Shown: piece by piece, positions 20,857 to 29,783 of the stretch
Layout of the letters: the number at the start of each line of letters is the position of its first letter
Position numbering within the stretch: the first letter of the stretch is position 1
The notes under the pieces: model-generated
Seen by the model: the letters and a program-made list of their open reading frames with translations, nothing else
Told to the model about the DNA's origin: nothing
Database searches by the model: none
Source of the DNA: Acholoe squamosa
Lineage: Eukaryota > Annelida > Polychaeta > Phyllodocida > Polynoidae
DNA: 64,000 bases
Reading direction: 5' to 3'
Assembly (NCBI GenBank): GCA_949317995.1
Contig: OX439038.1
Span: 65,807,576-65,871,575, forward strand
Program-made: the position numbers and the translations under genes

Positions 20857-23800
20857 ATTTAATATCAGGGGATGGGTCGGGAAATGGGGGCTCAAAAGAT
20901 AAAGCGCCATGGTTGGTTCAGTGTACCATCGATGAGAATACATATAAATGTTTAGTGGACACGGGCGCGTCTGATTGTTTTATAGCGCGGACAGTTGTAA
21001 GTAGTATAAGTGAGAGAGCAATTTGGGACAGGCAACCATCTCAATTGGGAAAAGTGCGTCTGGGGGACAAGACATCATTACAAGTTTATGAGACGGTGCG
21101 ACTACAGTGTTTTATGGACTGTGCTTGTATATATTATGATTTTAATGTGGTGGACTCTCTGGCCTATGATATTGTGCTGGGACGTAATTTTCTCACCGAC
21201 GCAAGGGCACAGATTATAGCTATAGACGGAAAGGTGCGTCTCTTTACTGAGGATCCGGTCTCAATTGAAGTAGCAGCGATTTTGGATCCATGGGAAGAAA
21301 GATTGGTGACGGTGAAAGGATGGGATGTTACAGCTGAGAGGTCCAGGAGAATGGTCTTGCTGAGGCCATCTAATTTGGCGATAATAGCTGCGGATGGTGC
21401 GGTAAACTATGTGGGAAAAAAATGGTATATGAGAATTGCTAATCTCTCTGACAGGCAGGTGTACGTGGATACAACCGAGGTTATAGCATATGCAGAAGAC
21501 ATAGATGAACCAGAACTTAATTTGCTGGAGGTAATTGATACAGCTGACATTGGCTGGGATAGGAAGGATGAGGCTCGTGAGATTTTGGCACGATGTAATG
21601 AAGACCGGCGTGGGAACGGTCAGGGTGCCCGAGGGGGGTTGGTACAACGGCAGGACCCTCAGGATAGTGGTAGTGGGAACGGTATTTCTACATTGAGTGA
21701 GCAGGAAAGACTGGATAAAATTGAAAAGATCAGGGGCCTTGATTTGGGTGACACTATGATGACGATGGAGGAACAAATAGTATTTAGGGAGATGCTGGTG
21801 GTCAACATGGACACTATAGCATTTTCTATGAAGGAGTTGGGTCATTGTTCCTTAGCTCCAATGAAAATAAGAGTCGATGAATCCAAAGGTCCGTGTATGG
21901 CGCGACCATACAGGTATTCTCCTCAGAAAATGGACATTATTGATGAACAGGTGAGGGAATTATTGAAGTTGGGAATTATTGAGCCCAGTGAGAGTGTCTG
22001 GAGAAGTCCGTTGGTGGTAGTGCAGAAGAAGGATGGAAAGGCTAGGTTATGCACAGACTATCGCATGCTGAATCTTATTACGGCGGACGATACATATCCT
22101 ATGCCCACAGCCAGAAGCATGTTTTTATATATGGCGTACAGGAAACCTATAATATTTACGGCCATGGATTTGCTCAGTGGGTATCATCAGTGCGATTTAC
22201 ATCATGACAGCAGGCAATATTCAGCCTTTGAATCACCCTCGGGGGTTTGGCAATGGACGAGGATGCCGTTTGGTATGAAGCAGAGCCCATGGCAGTTTAC
22301 CAAGATTATGTCATTAGCGCTGGGTGGCTTAATACCGCGTACTTGTCTGGCCTACCTAGACGATATTATTATTTTTGACCCGGATGTGAACAGCCATATT
22401 ACTAATGTAGGCAGGGTATTGGCAGCTTTGGGCAAAGCAGGTTTGACAGTCAAGCCGGAGAAGTGTGAATGGGGTAAAGCGGAAATTAAGTTTTTGGGAC
22501 ACATTATTAATGCTGAAGGAGTTCAGACACAGTCTAAAGTGATCAGAAAGGTACAAGAGTTTGGCAGGCCTTATAATGAACATACAGTTAGATCCTTTCT
22601 AGGGCTTTGTAATTATTACAGGAGTTTTATTCCCAACTATGCTGTTTTGTCGATGCCTCTGAATAATTTGTTGAAGATCAAGGTACCATTTAAGTGGACG
22701 GATGAGTGTGAGGCGTCATTTAAGAAAATACAGACAGCATTAGCAAGCACACCATTATTGGTACATCCAGAGATCGGAGGTCATTTTTATATTCTAACGG
22801 ATGCTTCAGATGGCGCGTGTGGAGCGGCCATCTGTGTGAAGAGGGACGGACTGCTGAGACCGGTGACATATTATGGGTATACATTTACCAAGGCTGAGAG
22901 AAACTACACTATAACAGAGAAAGAAGGGCTAGCTGTTATACGAGTATTGAAGAAATTTGAGGACATGCTGACAGGGGCCAAGATCACGATAATTACGGAT
23001 CACCAACCATTGATACCTTTGCTTCAGCAAGCCAGTAAGGCTCCATCCAAGAGACTGACTAGATGGGGCTTAGCTATGACTGACTTTGACTACGAAATCA
23101 GGTATGAGCCGGGAGCTACTCACTATCTGCCGGATTTTATATCCAGAGTACCATTGGCAGTGGGACAAGATACACCTGGCGAGGAGTCGGGGGAGTTTGA
23201 GCCTGAGGTGGGCTGTGAGCTGCTCGTGATGGAACTGGAGGGGGAGGAATTGGATAGGGAAACCTTCATTCAAGAACAGTGGCAGGATGGATTCTGCAGG
23301 GGGATGATGAGATATTTAGCGGGAGATGAATTGCCGGTGGATGAGGAAAAGGCACGAGGGATTTTACATAATGCTGATTTCATGGGTATGAAGGATGGAT
23401 TGTTATGCAAGTATATAAAACCAGCTAGAAAAAGGGGTGGACCTATAGCTGACTTAAACCCAAGAATAGTGGTACCTAGAGCTATGGTGAACAGAGTGCT
23501 CTATCTTATGCATGATGATATCATGTGCGGGGGACATGTGGGAACAGTGGCGCTGAATACAAAGGTACAGGCTCGGTTTTATTGGAAAAATATGATGGTG
23601 GACATAGCTAGGTATGTGAGGCCATGTGAACGGTGCGCGTTAAGAAAGAGAGCACCTCACTTTAGGGCCAAGGCAAGATCATGGGATATGCCGGATTACC
23701 CGTGGCAGGTGGTACAGACAGATTTTGTTGGGCCGTTGCGGAGGTCCAAGGAAGGTTATAAATATATCATGACCTTCATAGATCTTCTGACGGGATGGCC

Positions 23801-24233
23801 AGAAGCATTTTGTACTAAAGACACGACTGCGCACACGGCAGCTGGGGTGTTTCTACGGGAGATTGTGTGTAGGTACGGCAAGGTGGAAGTACTGTGCAGC
23901 GACAGAGGGTCCACATATATGGGTCAGGTTTTTCGTGAGGTTACAGCTAGGCTATCCACCAAACAAAGGTTTACGTCTTCTAGAAATCCGACCGGAAATG
24001 CCAGGGTTGAAAGATTGCATAAATCGTTAGAGGACACGATAGGATGTTATGTGACCGAGGACCATGAACACTGGCCAGAGCTGTTACCTATTGCGTTGTG
24101 GACGGTGCGCTCCAACATTAGTATGAGGACGGGGTTTTCACCACATTGCAATTTGGGAGGGATCCGGTGGCCATGTCCTTTGCTGAAGAAAGGCCAATGC
24201 CTAAGGTGCCATCTGAGAGGGACTGGTTTATAA
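20823..24233 (+). CDS. pol: Pol: protease, reverse transcriptase, RNase H, integrase
   Basis: Made by -1 frameshift from gag; there is no ATG of its own nearby. Residue numbers count from the TTG at 20913. Aspartic protease: DTGAS at 16-20. RT: 350-540, with YPMPTA, FGMKQSPWQF and the catalytic YLDD at 481-484. RNase H: D630, E671, D696, D741. Integrase: zinc ligands H867, H875, C905, C908; catalytic D937, D997, E1033. All key residues are present. After about residue 1078 (near 24145) the frame goes wrong: the natural integrase continuation lies in another frame as far as a TGA at 24323. This looks like a 1-base deletion, leaving the integrase C-terminal domain missing from the protein as read. 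Confidence 0.95.
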   Translation, partial: RAQRLIPTPELNLISGDGSGNGGSKDKAPWLVQCTIDENTYKCLVDTGASDCFIARTVVSSISERAIWDRQPSQLGKVRLGDKTSLQVYETVRLQCFMDCACIYYDFNVVDSLAYDIVLGRNFLTDARAQIIAIDGKVRLFTEDPVSIEVAAILDPWEERLVTVKGWDVTAERSRRMVLLRPSNLAIIAADGAVNYVGKKWYMRIANLSDRQVYVDTTEVIAYAEDIDEPELNLLEVIDTADIGWDRKDEAREILARCNEDRRGNGQGARGGLVQRQDPQDSGSGNGISTLSEQERLDKIEKIRGLDLGDTMMTMEEQIVFREMLVVNMDTIAFSMKELGHCSLAPMKIRVDESKGPCMARPYRYSPQKMDIIDEQVRELLKLGIIEPSESVWRSPLVVVQKKDGKARLCTDYRMLNLITADDTYPMPTARSMFLYMAYRKPIIFTAMDLLSGYHQCDLHHDSRQYSAFESPSGVWQWTRMPFGMKQSPWQFTKIMSLALGGLIPRTCLAYLDDIIIFDPDVNSHITNVGRVLAALGKAGLTVKPEKCEWGKAEIKFLGHIINAEGVQTQSKVIRKVQEFGRPYNEHTVRSFLGLCNYYRSFIPNYAVLSMPLNNLLKIKVPFKWTDECEASFKKIQTALASTPLLVHPEIGGHFYILTDASDGACGAAICVKRDGLLRPVTYYGYTFTKAERNYTITEKEGLAVIRVLKKFEDMLTGAKITIITDHQPLIPLLQQASKAPSKRLTRWGLAMTDFDYEIRYEPGATHYLPDFISRVPLAVGQDTPGEESGEFEPEVGCELLVMELEGEELDRETFIQEQWQDGFCRGMMRYLAGDELPVDEEKARGILHNADFMGMKDGLLCKYIKPARKRGGPIADLNPRIVVPRAMVNRVLYLMHDDIMCGGHVGTVALNTKVQARFYWKNMMVDIARYVRPCERCALRKRAPHFRAKARSWDMPDYPWQVVQTDFVGPLRRSKEGYKYIMTFIDLLTGWPEAFCTKDTTAHTAAGVFLREIVCRYGKVEVLCSDRGSTYMGQVFREVTARLSTKQRFTSSRNPTGNARVERLHKSLEDTIGCYVTEDHEHWPELLPIALWTVRSNISMRTGFSPHCNLGGIRWPCPLLKKGQCLRCHLRGTGL

Positions 24234-24633
24234 GGACCAATCATAGCATACAATTATTGCAGGAGGCGGCCAATGCTCATACTGCTAGGTATGAGGAGCA
24301 GCTCAGACGCAGGGTAACAGGGTGAGGTTGAGGGCAGTGAAGACGGGCAAAGAGATACCTCACTTAGTAAATGTGAATAAGCTAAAGAGAGCATACAAAG
24401 GGGGGGATGAAAATGACAAAGGAGTAGCCAAAGATGAGAGAATGGTGGAAGTGGATAAATCAGAAGTGGAATCACAAGTGGATAAAGAGGACATAGGACA
24501 TGAGAACCCGAGAGGGGTGACTGAGGTAGAACATCCTTCATCTGGTCTGGAGGATAAAGCGCTAGCGGGCACTGATAGAGAGGGCAAATTGAAAACGTCA
24601 GACGACGACAGAAGTGCACGTGAAAAAGAATGA
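24146..24633 (+). pseudogene. Broken integrase C-terminal region
   Basis: In a second frame, about 24146-24325 continues the integrase (DPVAMSF, PSERDWF, LLQEAANAHTARYEEQLRRR). It stops at TGA 24323 just where a third frame opens (24322-24633) with LRAVKTGKEIPHLVNVNKLK, which looks like the end of a GPY/F-type integrase tail. The usual middle of that module seems to be missing, suggesting a small deletion as well as frameshifts. It then passes into an acidic Lys/Glu/Asp region and a TGA at 24631. No intact C-terminal integrase domain can be made from this copy. Confidence 0.7.
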
Positions 24634-25092
24634 GAGGTGGCCGGAGCTGGACCGCGCGCACCTATACAGGAAACTGATACTGAGATAAATGGACTTGTGC
24701 GGCAAGTTAGCCGGAAGAAGCACAGACAGGAAGCTGTGGTCGATAATTGGTGTAAGAAGAAGGGATTACAGGATAGTGATATTGATAGGGTCGAAATTGA
24801 CAGGAAACAGGATAATGAAGAGAAGAAGAAGGGCAGAGTGAGAAATGTTGAGGTGAAGAGACAGTTGGATGAAGAGAGAGAGAAAGAAGAAATAGAGAGA
24901 AGACGGAGAAGAAAAGAAAGAGAGGATAGAGCTGAGCGAAGGAGGAGACAGAGAGATAGGAAGGAACAATTGGCTGCGGGGGCCATTTTGAGTGAGGAGT
25001 CTAGTAGTGAACACATCATTCCAAAGGGACCGGTTTCTAGGCATCACAGGAGGGGCAGAGAGGAGCTCAGCTCGTCCAGTGATGGAGAGTAG
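24634..25092 (+). pseudogene. Charged coiled-coil extension in the same frame after a TGA
   Basis: The frame of 24322-24633 continues after the TGA with about 150 codons. They are extremely rich in Arg, Lys and Glu (EEREKEEIERRRRRKEREDR) and end HRRGREELSSSSDGE. It probably was the tail of the Pol polyprotein, or a separate basic protein. No enzyme domain is visible. The DNA is purine-rich on the plus strand, which alone can yield such composition, so coding status is uncertain. Confidence 0.45.
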
Positions 25093-25336
25093 GGTGAGCA
25101 TAGACGGGATGCTACAGGATGGGCGATAATCCTGTAGTATGAACGAGAGTTGCTATGGGGGGGGGGATGCAGGTGTCGAGCGGGGAGGGGCCGCCCGGAG
25201 GAGCAGGTCAAGCTGACTCATGAAGGTAGACGGAAAGGAGGACGATACACAAAGAAAGGGGAAAAGTAGGGCAAGGTAGGAAAAGAGGGGAGGGGGGGTT
25301 AATGCAACAGGTATATGCAGGGGGAGATGCATCAGG
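25093..25336. other. Purine-rich spacer after pol
   Basis: G-rich runs (ten G near 25157, ggggaggggggg near 25290) with no supported gene. Confidence 0.4.
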
Positions 25337-25993
25337 ATGTGGCAGTGCGCGCACAACAAGGGACGAGATAAGACCTCACAACCAACAGCAAGTGTTGATG
25401 GACGGATGGCAGATAGTTGGTACGATAGTGTGGGAGAACAGCAATATCAACAATACTATAATACGTGGATGATTCAAGACAATTATTGCCATAGCACTTA
25501 CAATGAAGGGAGCACAGTGTCTGCAGCAAGTTCAACAACAACAGAAACAAAAGAAAAAGGATTTGGTGCGACTTCAACGTCAGGCCAACCAAGCTCAATG
25601 CAAGAAACAGTACAGGTGGTGGAAGCAGCTCAAGCCGAGGTCCTGGTAAATAGACAGGGGAATATATGGGATGACATACGTGACATCACGGTGGGACCAA
25701 ATGAATGGGGCTGGTTGTTAGACGCCACTTTACAAAGCACCGGTGGCAGAATTAAGAGAGAAGTCCAGACCAACGAAACTGCAACCCAGACTGAACCAAC
25801 TATATTTTATAGTAAAGATGACGAATTTGTGCTGGACACGTCTGTAAGGTTGGACGATGTATTGATAGAGGAGTATTACAGTAGACGGCAGATAACATCA
25901 AGGCTTTGTCACATCTGCGGCAGAACAACAGCAACAGCGGCAGGAGCGGCCAAACACCTGGAACAGGTGCATGGGATAAGACATCTCATATAA
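25337..25993 (+). CDS. Accessory ORF A, with a C-terminal C2H2 zinc finger
   Basis: 218 codons from the ATG at 25337; an internal ATG at 25406 (MADSWYDS) is an alternative start. The first half is polar (Gln, Tyr, Ser, Thr), with no similarity I recognise. The end carries CHICGRTTATAAGAAKHLEQ followed by VHGI, a C-x2-C-x12-H-x4-H finger like those of transcription factors. Its TAA overlaps the ATG of the next ORF (TAATG), suggesting termination-reinitiation. It lies between pol and env, where complex retroviruses and some Gypsy elements place regulatory genes. A role in binding element nucleic acid is a guess. Confidence 0.65.
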   Translation: MWQCAHNKGRDKTSQPTASVDGRMADSWYDSVGEQQYQQYYNTWMIQDNYCHSTYNEGSTVSAASSTTTETKEKGFGATSTSGQPSSMQETVQVVEAAQAEVLVNRQGNIWDDIRDITVGPNEWGWLLDATLQSTGGRIKREVQTNETATQTEPTIFYSKDDEFVLDTSVRLDDVLIEEYYSRRQITSRLCHICGRTTATAAGAAKHLEQVHGIRHLI

Positions 25994-26478
25994 TGTCCAC
26001 AAGTGAGGATACAGGGAAGAGACCACCATCTATAGTAAAGGCAGGAAGATATAGAGGACAACAAGTAGAAGACGCGCTGGATGCTATATATGGATTTGGA
26101 TATTCATTGCCAAAGATATTTAGATACAATGGGGCGACGCTACAGGATATAGTGATGCAGAAAATATCAAAATTGAAATTGGACATCACGAGATTGCCAA
26201 GGTATTTGAGGGAACAAGTAAACAAACATCACTTTAAATATGGAGTAGGGAGTGTGACTAACGCATTCTTTTTCTCAAGAAAGTGTAGGAGGCATCGCAA
26301 GACTAGTAGAGGGATACGATGCAGGCAGTGTAGACAAAGAGATGAAACTTGGGAAATGTTTAAACTGAAGCAAAAGGGAAAGCATATTACCCAGGGAGTA
26401 TTAACATCCAGGGCTAAAGACAAGGAGACGACCCTGGAGGAGGAAGATGCAACTGAAAACTTTGATAAATATAATTAG
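25993..26478 (+). CDS. Accessory ORF B, basic, with a Cys/His cluster
   Basis: The ATG at 25993 overlaps the stop of ORF A. The frame is also open upstream from 25906, but that part overlaps the finger of ORF A. 161 residues: a conserved-looking helical part (VEDALDAIYGFGYSLPKIF), then a basic region (KLKLDITRLPRYLREQVNKH), then C-x2-H-x7-C-x2-C (KCRRHRKTSRGIRCRQCRQR) that could bind zinc, and an acidic tail. The family is not recognised. Tight coupling to ORF A suggests the two work together. Possibly an RNA- or DNA-binding regulator, by composition only. Confidence 0.6.
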   Translation: MSTSEDTGKRPPSIVKAGRYRGQQVEDALDAIYGFGYSLPKIFRYNGATLQDIVMQKISKLKLDITRLPRYLREQVNKHHFKYGVGSVTNAFFFSRKCRRHRKTSRGIRCRQCRQRDETWEMFKLKQKGKHITQGVLTSRAKDKETTLEEEDATENFDKYN

Positions 26479-26490
26479 TAAGGATACGAG

Positions 26491-26910
26491 TTGATAGGAA
26501 AGAAAAGACGGGCTGTACGAATGCAGAATACAATACCTGTTAGGGGAACTTTGTGGGAGGTAAAAGAAATGTACAAAATGGCAGGTATTAATATAACCCC
26601 ACCTACATTTAGAGGAGCACCAGGAGAAAAGATAGAAGAATATTTCTACGACATGGATCTAATTAAGAAAATATATGATCTAGGAGAAATGGAATAGGTG
26701 GCATTGTTATTGTGGGGCATGAAAGGTGAAGTTAAAACTTGGGTCAGAAAACTACCTGAGGAAAGTAAAAATACTGCATGGAAAATACAACAAATAACCA
26801 TGGCAGTATTTGCAACCCCAGATGTGTGGAAAGAATGGGGTATAGGAAGAAAGAGACAGAAAAGATCGTGTGGGAATGATGACGCAGAAACAGAGCCAGC
26901 GGGAGAATGA
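26491..26910 (+). pseudogene. Second, partial capsid-type Gag with an in-frame TAG
   Basis: Two open stretches in one frame are split by a TAG at 26695. Together they contain PPTFRGAPGEKIEEYFYDMD, ALLLWGMKGEVKTWVRKLPE and KIQQITMAVF, the same pattern as the capsid N-domain of the element's own gag (P-x-F-x-G-x-P-G-E, Y-F, K-x-W-x-x-x-[IL]-P). The identity is low, so it is a diverged paralogue rather than a recent copy. It has no nucleocapsid. It is either a fossil from recombination with another Gypsy lineage or a retained capsid-like accessory protein, as known for restriction or packaging modifiers. The TAG favours a fossil, though the main gag has the same kind of stop. Confidence 0.7.
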
Positions 26911-28207
26911 ACATGTGCGAAAAAGGGGGGGGGGGCGTTGGATACTGAAACATGCATATATAAATAACCTGGTTATAGGTGAAAAAGGGGGGGGGAGAGA
27001 GAGCAGACATGCACAGGTAGAGAAAGAAATAAGATGCAATGACAAGCAAGAATGGTGGCAGTGCAGGAGCGGAACTTCAGCTATACAGACATCCTCGAGC
27101 GATAGGCACAGACTGCACTCAGAAGTTTAATAAGACATAACAACTAGCATGCTACGCGGACATAACAACAGCAGGATAATATGGTCAACGGTTTAGATCA
27201 GATATAAACATGAGTTCTAGTGGAAAAGCCTGGATCATAGACAACGGAAGGTTCATAGCGGTTGAGATGAATTAATGGAGATCAGTTATAATATACTGAA
27301 GGAAAGGAATCATCGCCCACTGTAGAGAGGGTAGAGATATTAAGTCTCAGATACACCCTACTCTATGGATAAGACTTAACCATCTAACACAGTTTGTAGA
27401 AAATTGTAATGGGTCGGATCCATTTAAGATGCATTCAATATAGAATATATTAGAAATACATACCTGAAGTGGAGATCTTAAGGACTAGTAGAAGTAGAGG
27501 CATCATCATCAGCAGCAGATGAAGTGGGAGAAGAACTGAAGATAGTAAATGAAACAGGTATATGAGAAGAGAGAGAGAAGTGCATCACAATACAGGAGGC
27601 AACCACTATGGGGCACCTTATAAGTTGTCTAAGGGTGAATGAAAACATTAGTCGGAACCAGCAGGACCACAGTCGCGTCACACATAGAATGACTCCAGTA
27701 ACAAGGTCCATAATTAAGAGACCTAAGTTTAAAGGATATATTTGTCCAGAAGTAAGGCATTCTGTTAAAGAACCAGAGCCTATAATTGTTTAATTATTGA
27801 AGAAACCCAGACTCTGAGAAATAACATACAGTGTTTATAACTGTATATATATTCAAAAACTGTGAGTGAAATTCTTTTATAAGAAGGTATTAGGACACAT
27901 AAAATTCAGCCATATGGGTATATTAATGAGATCAGTTATATACCTGGGACTGTGAATGTGATCGCCACTACTCACAAATCAGAGGAGTTCAGCGACTTTA
28001 TAGAGTCAGCTTATACATATATTTTAAAAGAAAATATGTGTATAGTATCTTATTATAAGAACGAAGTGAGCGTCTCTAGGAATCAAGGTATGAATCACTA
28101 GGGAAATATACTTACTTCTGCGTGAGGGTAGAAGCTGGAGAATTCAAGGTAGGAAGGACAGGACCGCCAGGATTAGAAGACTGGGAGGTTTGTGGTCTGG
28201 CAGGAAG
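26911..28207. other. Non-coding stretch inside the LTR element
   Basis: G-runs (26926-26935, 26985-26993) and only short open frames, the longest plus-strand ones being 60-90 codons without a domain. It also serves as the region 3' of the antisense ORF. A small ATG frame at 27608-27793 is basic and unrecognised. Confidence 0.4.
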
Positions 28208-29374
28208 CTAGTATGGATGATGTCGCGCACTGGTAGCTGATGAAGACATTAGGAGGGATATGATTGTCGATGAGCTGTGAGACAGCCGTGAGGAAGAGGC
28301 CATGGTGCTGGAGTGACAGGTTAAAGGTGAAAAGGGTGGACGTTCAGGTGAGAAAGCCAGAGTACTCCAGAAAGAGGGTGACATCACTGGAAGTAGTGGA
28401 AGTGAAGCTGCTGAGACTGAGGTGGAGGAAGACGAGATAAGCTGACCGGAAGTGGAAGAGGTCAGAGCCAACGCGGGTGTATGCAGGCTGGAAGGTGAAA
28501 ATCTAGGGGCCGAGGTGACGCGGGCCTCTGCAGCTGGAGTGGTCCGGATGGGAAGTTGAGGCATTAATAGTGAAGAAGCAGTCGGAAGTGAACCGGAAGT
28601 AGTGGTGCTGGTGGAGAAGTGGTGTGAAGACGCGGTGGAATAAATGGGATTGGAAGATAGAGTTGATCTGGACGTCAGTGGTGTAGTAGTGGCTAGCAAA
28701 AGTGAGTGGTGGAAGGATGAAACACTGGAAGCAGCAGGTGTGTGAGAAAGCACGCTGTAATCCACATATGAAGAGTGATGTTGAGGTGGTAGTGGACGAG
28801 GAGTTGAAGGAACAGCGAAGGAAGCAGGAAGTGGATACTGGAAGGAGGTATCCACAACTAGAGGAAGGGCTGTAGAGGAAGTCGTTACGACATCAGAGGT
28901 AAAGGTGAGCGCCGCACTTGAGGTAGAGGTAGCAGGCACTATGGCGCTATAGATGGGACGCGCACCCAGGGGAGGCATCTGTGTAGGATTCCAGGGTGGC
29001 ACGAAAGAAGTGGTCAAGTTGACAGTTGGAGGTGTGATATTGACATAAGCAGGCCGATAGGCAGGCGCAGGAATAGGTGGAGCAGCGGCAGTTGATTGCA
29101 GGCGGTAATTGGGATCGGGCATCCCATCCAGGTGAATGACGCGCAGTGTCATGTCTGTCATGTGACAAGCTAAGCGTAGATGATCTCTGATGAGAGTATG
29201 TGAAGGCAATGCGGCACCTCGCGGTCCAGTACTTATCAACATGCACGGAACGACATTAGTGTCCACAGATGACAAGTCTCTACAGCCAACCACGTAGGTA
29301 AAACCAGGCTGGAGGCGGTCCACCGGGAGATAGACCAAAGCACCATTGATGGAAACGCTGGTGTAACTAGCCAT
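28208..29374 (-). CDS. Antisense ORF, 388 codons, Ser/Thr/Pro-rich with a globular-looking N-terminus
   Basis: It is the only long frame in this 2.6-kb interval and runs opposite to all other genes of the element. The start context is strong (CAAAATGGC). Residues 1-95 look folded (INGALVYLPVDRLQPGFTYV, CMLISTGPRGAALPSH, with several Cys). The rest is low-complexity Ser/Thr/Pro/Ala, ending SATSARHHPY. No known family is recognised. A TATA-like stretch, TATATATATTTTC when read on the minus strand (about 29622-29633), lies about 250 bp upstream. Antisense genes are known in a few retroelements (gene 23 of plant Grande elements, HBZ of HTLV-1). A regulatory role by analogy is only inference, and the low-complexity part could be mostly compositional. 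Confidence 0.6.
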   Translation of the reverse strand: MASYTSVSINGALVYLPVDRLQPGFTYVVGCRDLSSVDTNVVPCMLISTGPRGAALPSHTLIRDHLRLACHMTDMTLRVIHLDGMPDPNYRLQSTAAAPPIPAPAYRPAYVNITPPTVNLTTSFVPPWNPTQMPPLGARPIYSAIVPATSTSSAALTFTSDVVTTSSTALPLVVDTSFQYPLPASFAVPSTPRPLPPQHHSSYVDYSVLSHTPAASSVSSFHHSLLLATTTPLTSRSTLSSNPIYSTASSHHFSTSTTTSGSLPTASSLLMPQLPIRTTPAAEARVTSAPRFSPSSLHTPALALTSSTSGQLISSSSTSVSAASLPLLPVMSPSFWSTLAFSPERPPFSPLTCHSSTMASSSRLSHSSSTIISLLMSSSATSARHHPY

Positions 29375-29621
29375 TTTGCAGTGCGAACGAGAGGGAAGTC
29401 AAGCATCGACTGAGAATTTAATTCTAAGTATCTAACCAAGGGGATGGGAAATTAAAATAAGAAGAAAACAAAATATAGTGAAAACTATAGTAAAAAAAAA
29501 TTGAGGGCACATTAGGAGGAGTCGCTGAAACAAAGACTCCAATCCAATAAATTGGTGTTATCAGATGGAAACGACGTACAGCTAGACAGGAAGGGAAGGC
29601 GCACATGTTCAGGTTGACGGG

Positions 29622-29633
29622 AAAATATATATA
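29622..29633 (-). promoter_or_regulatory. TATA-like stretch upstream of the antisense ORF
   Basis: AAAATATATATA on the plus strand reads TATATATATTTT on the minus strand, about 250 bp 5' of the antisense start. It is a candidate only. Confidence 0.3.
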
Positions 29634-29783
29634 GGGAGGGGTAAAAAGGTCATGAACTGGTGAACTATCTGACACGATAGGGCTTATTAAGTGTTCAAGA
29701 CCAATAAAAACTTCCAGGAGCGATCAGTTAGGAGCCGTAGTAACCCAACTCGAACTGTAACCAGAAGCCGTAATAAGAAGAAA

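Noticed and set aside
24360..25101. 219- and 111-codon minus-strand Ser/Leu/Phe-rich frames
   Set aside because: They are complements of the purine-rich Arg/Lys/Glu region; such composition yields long open antisense frames by chance.
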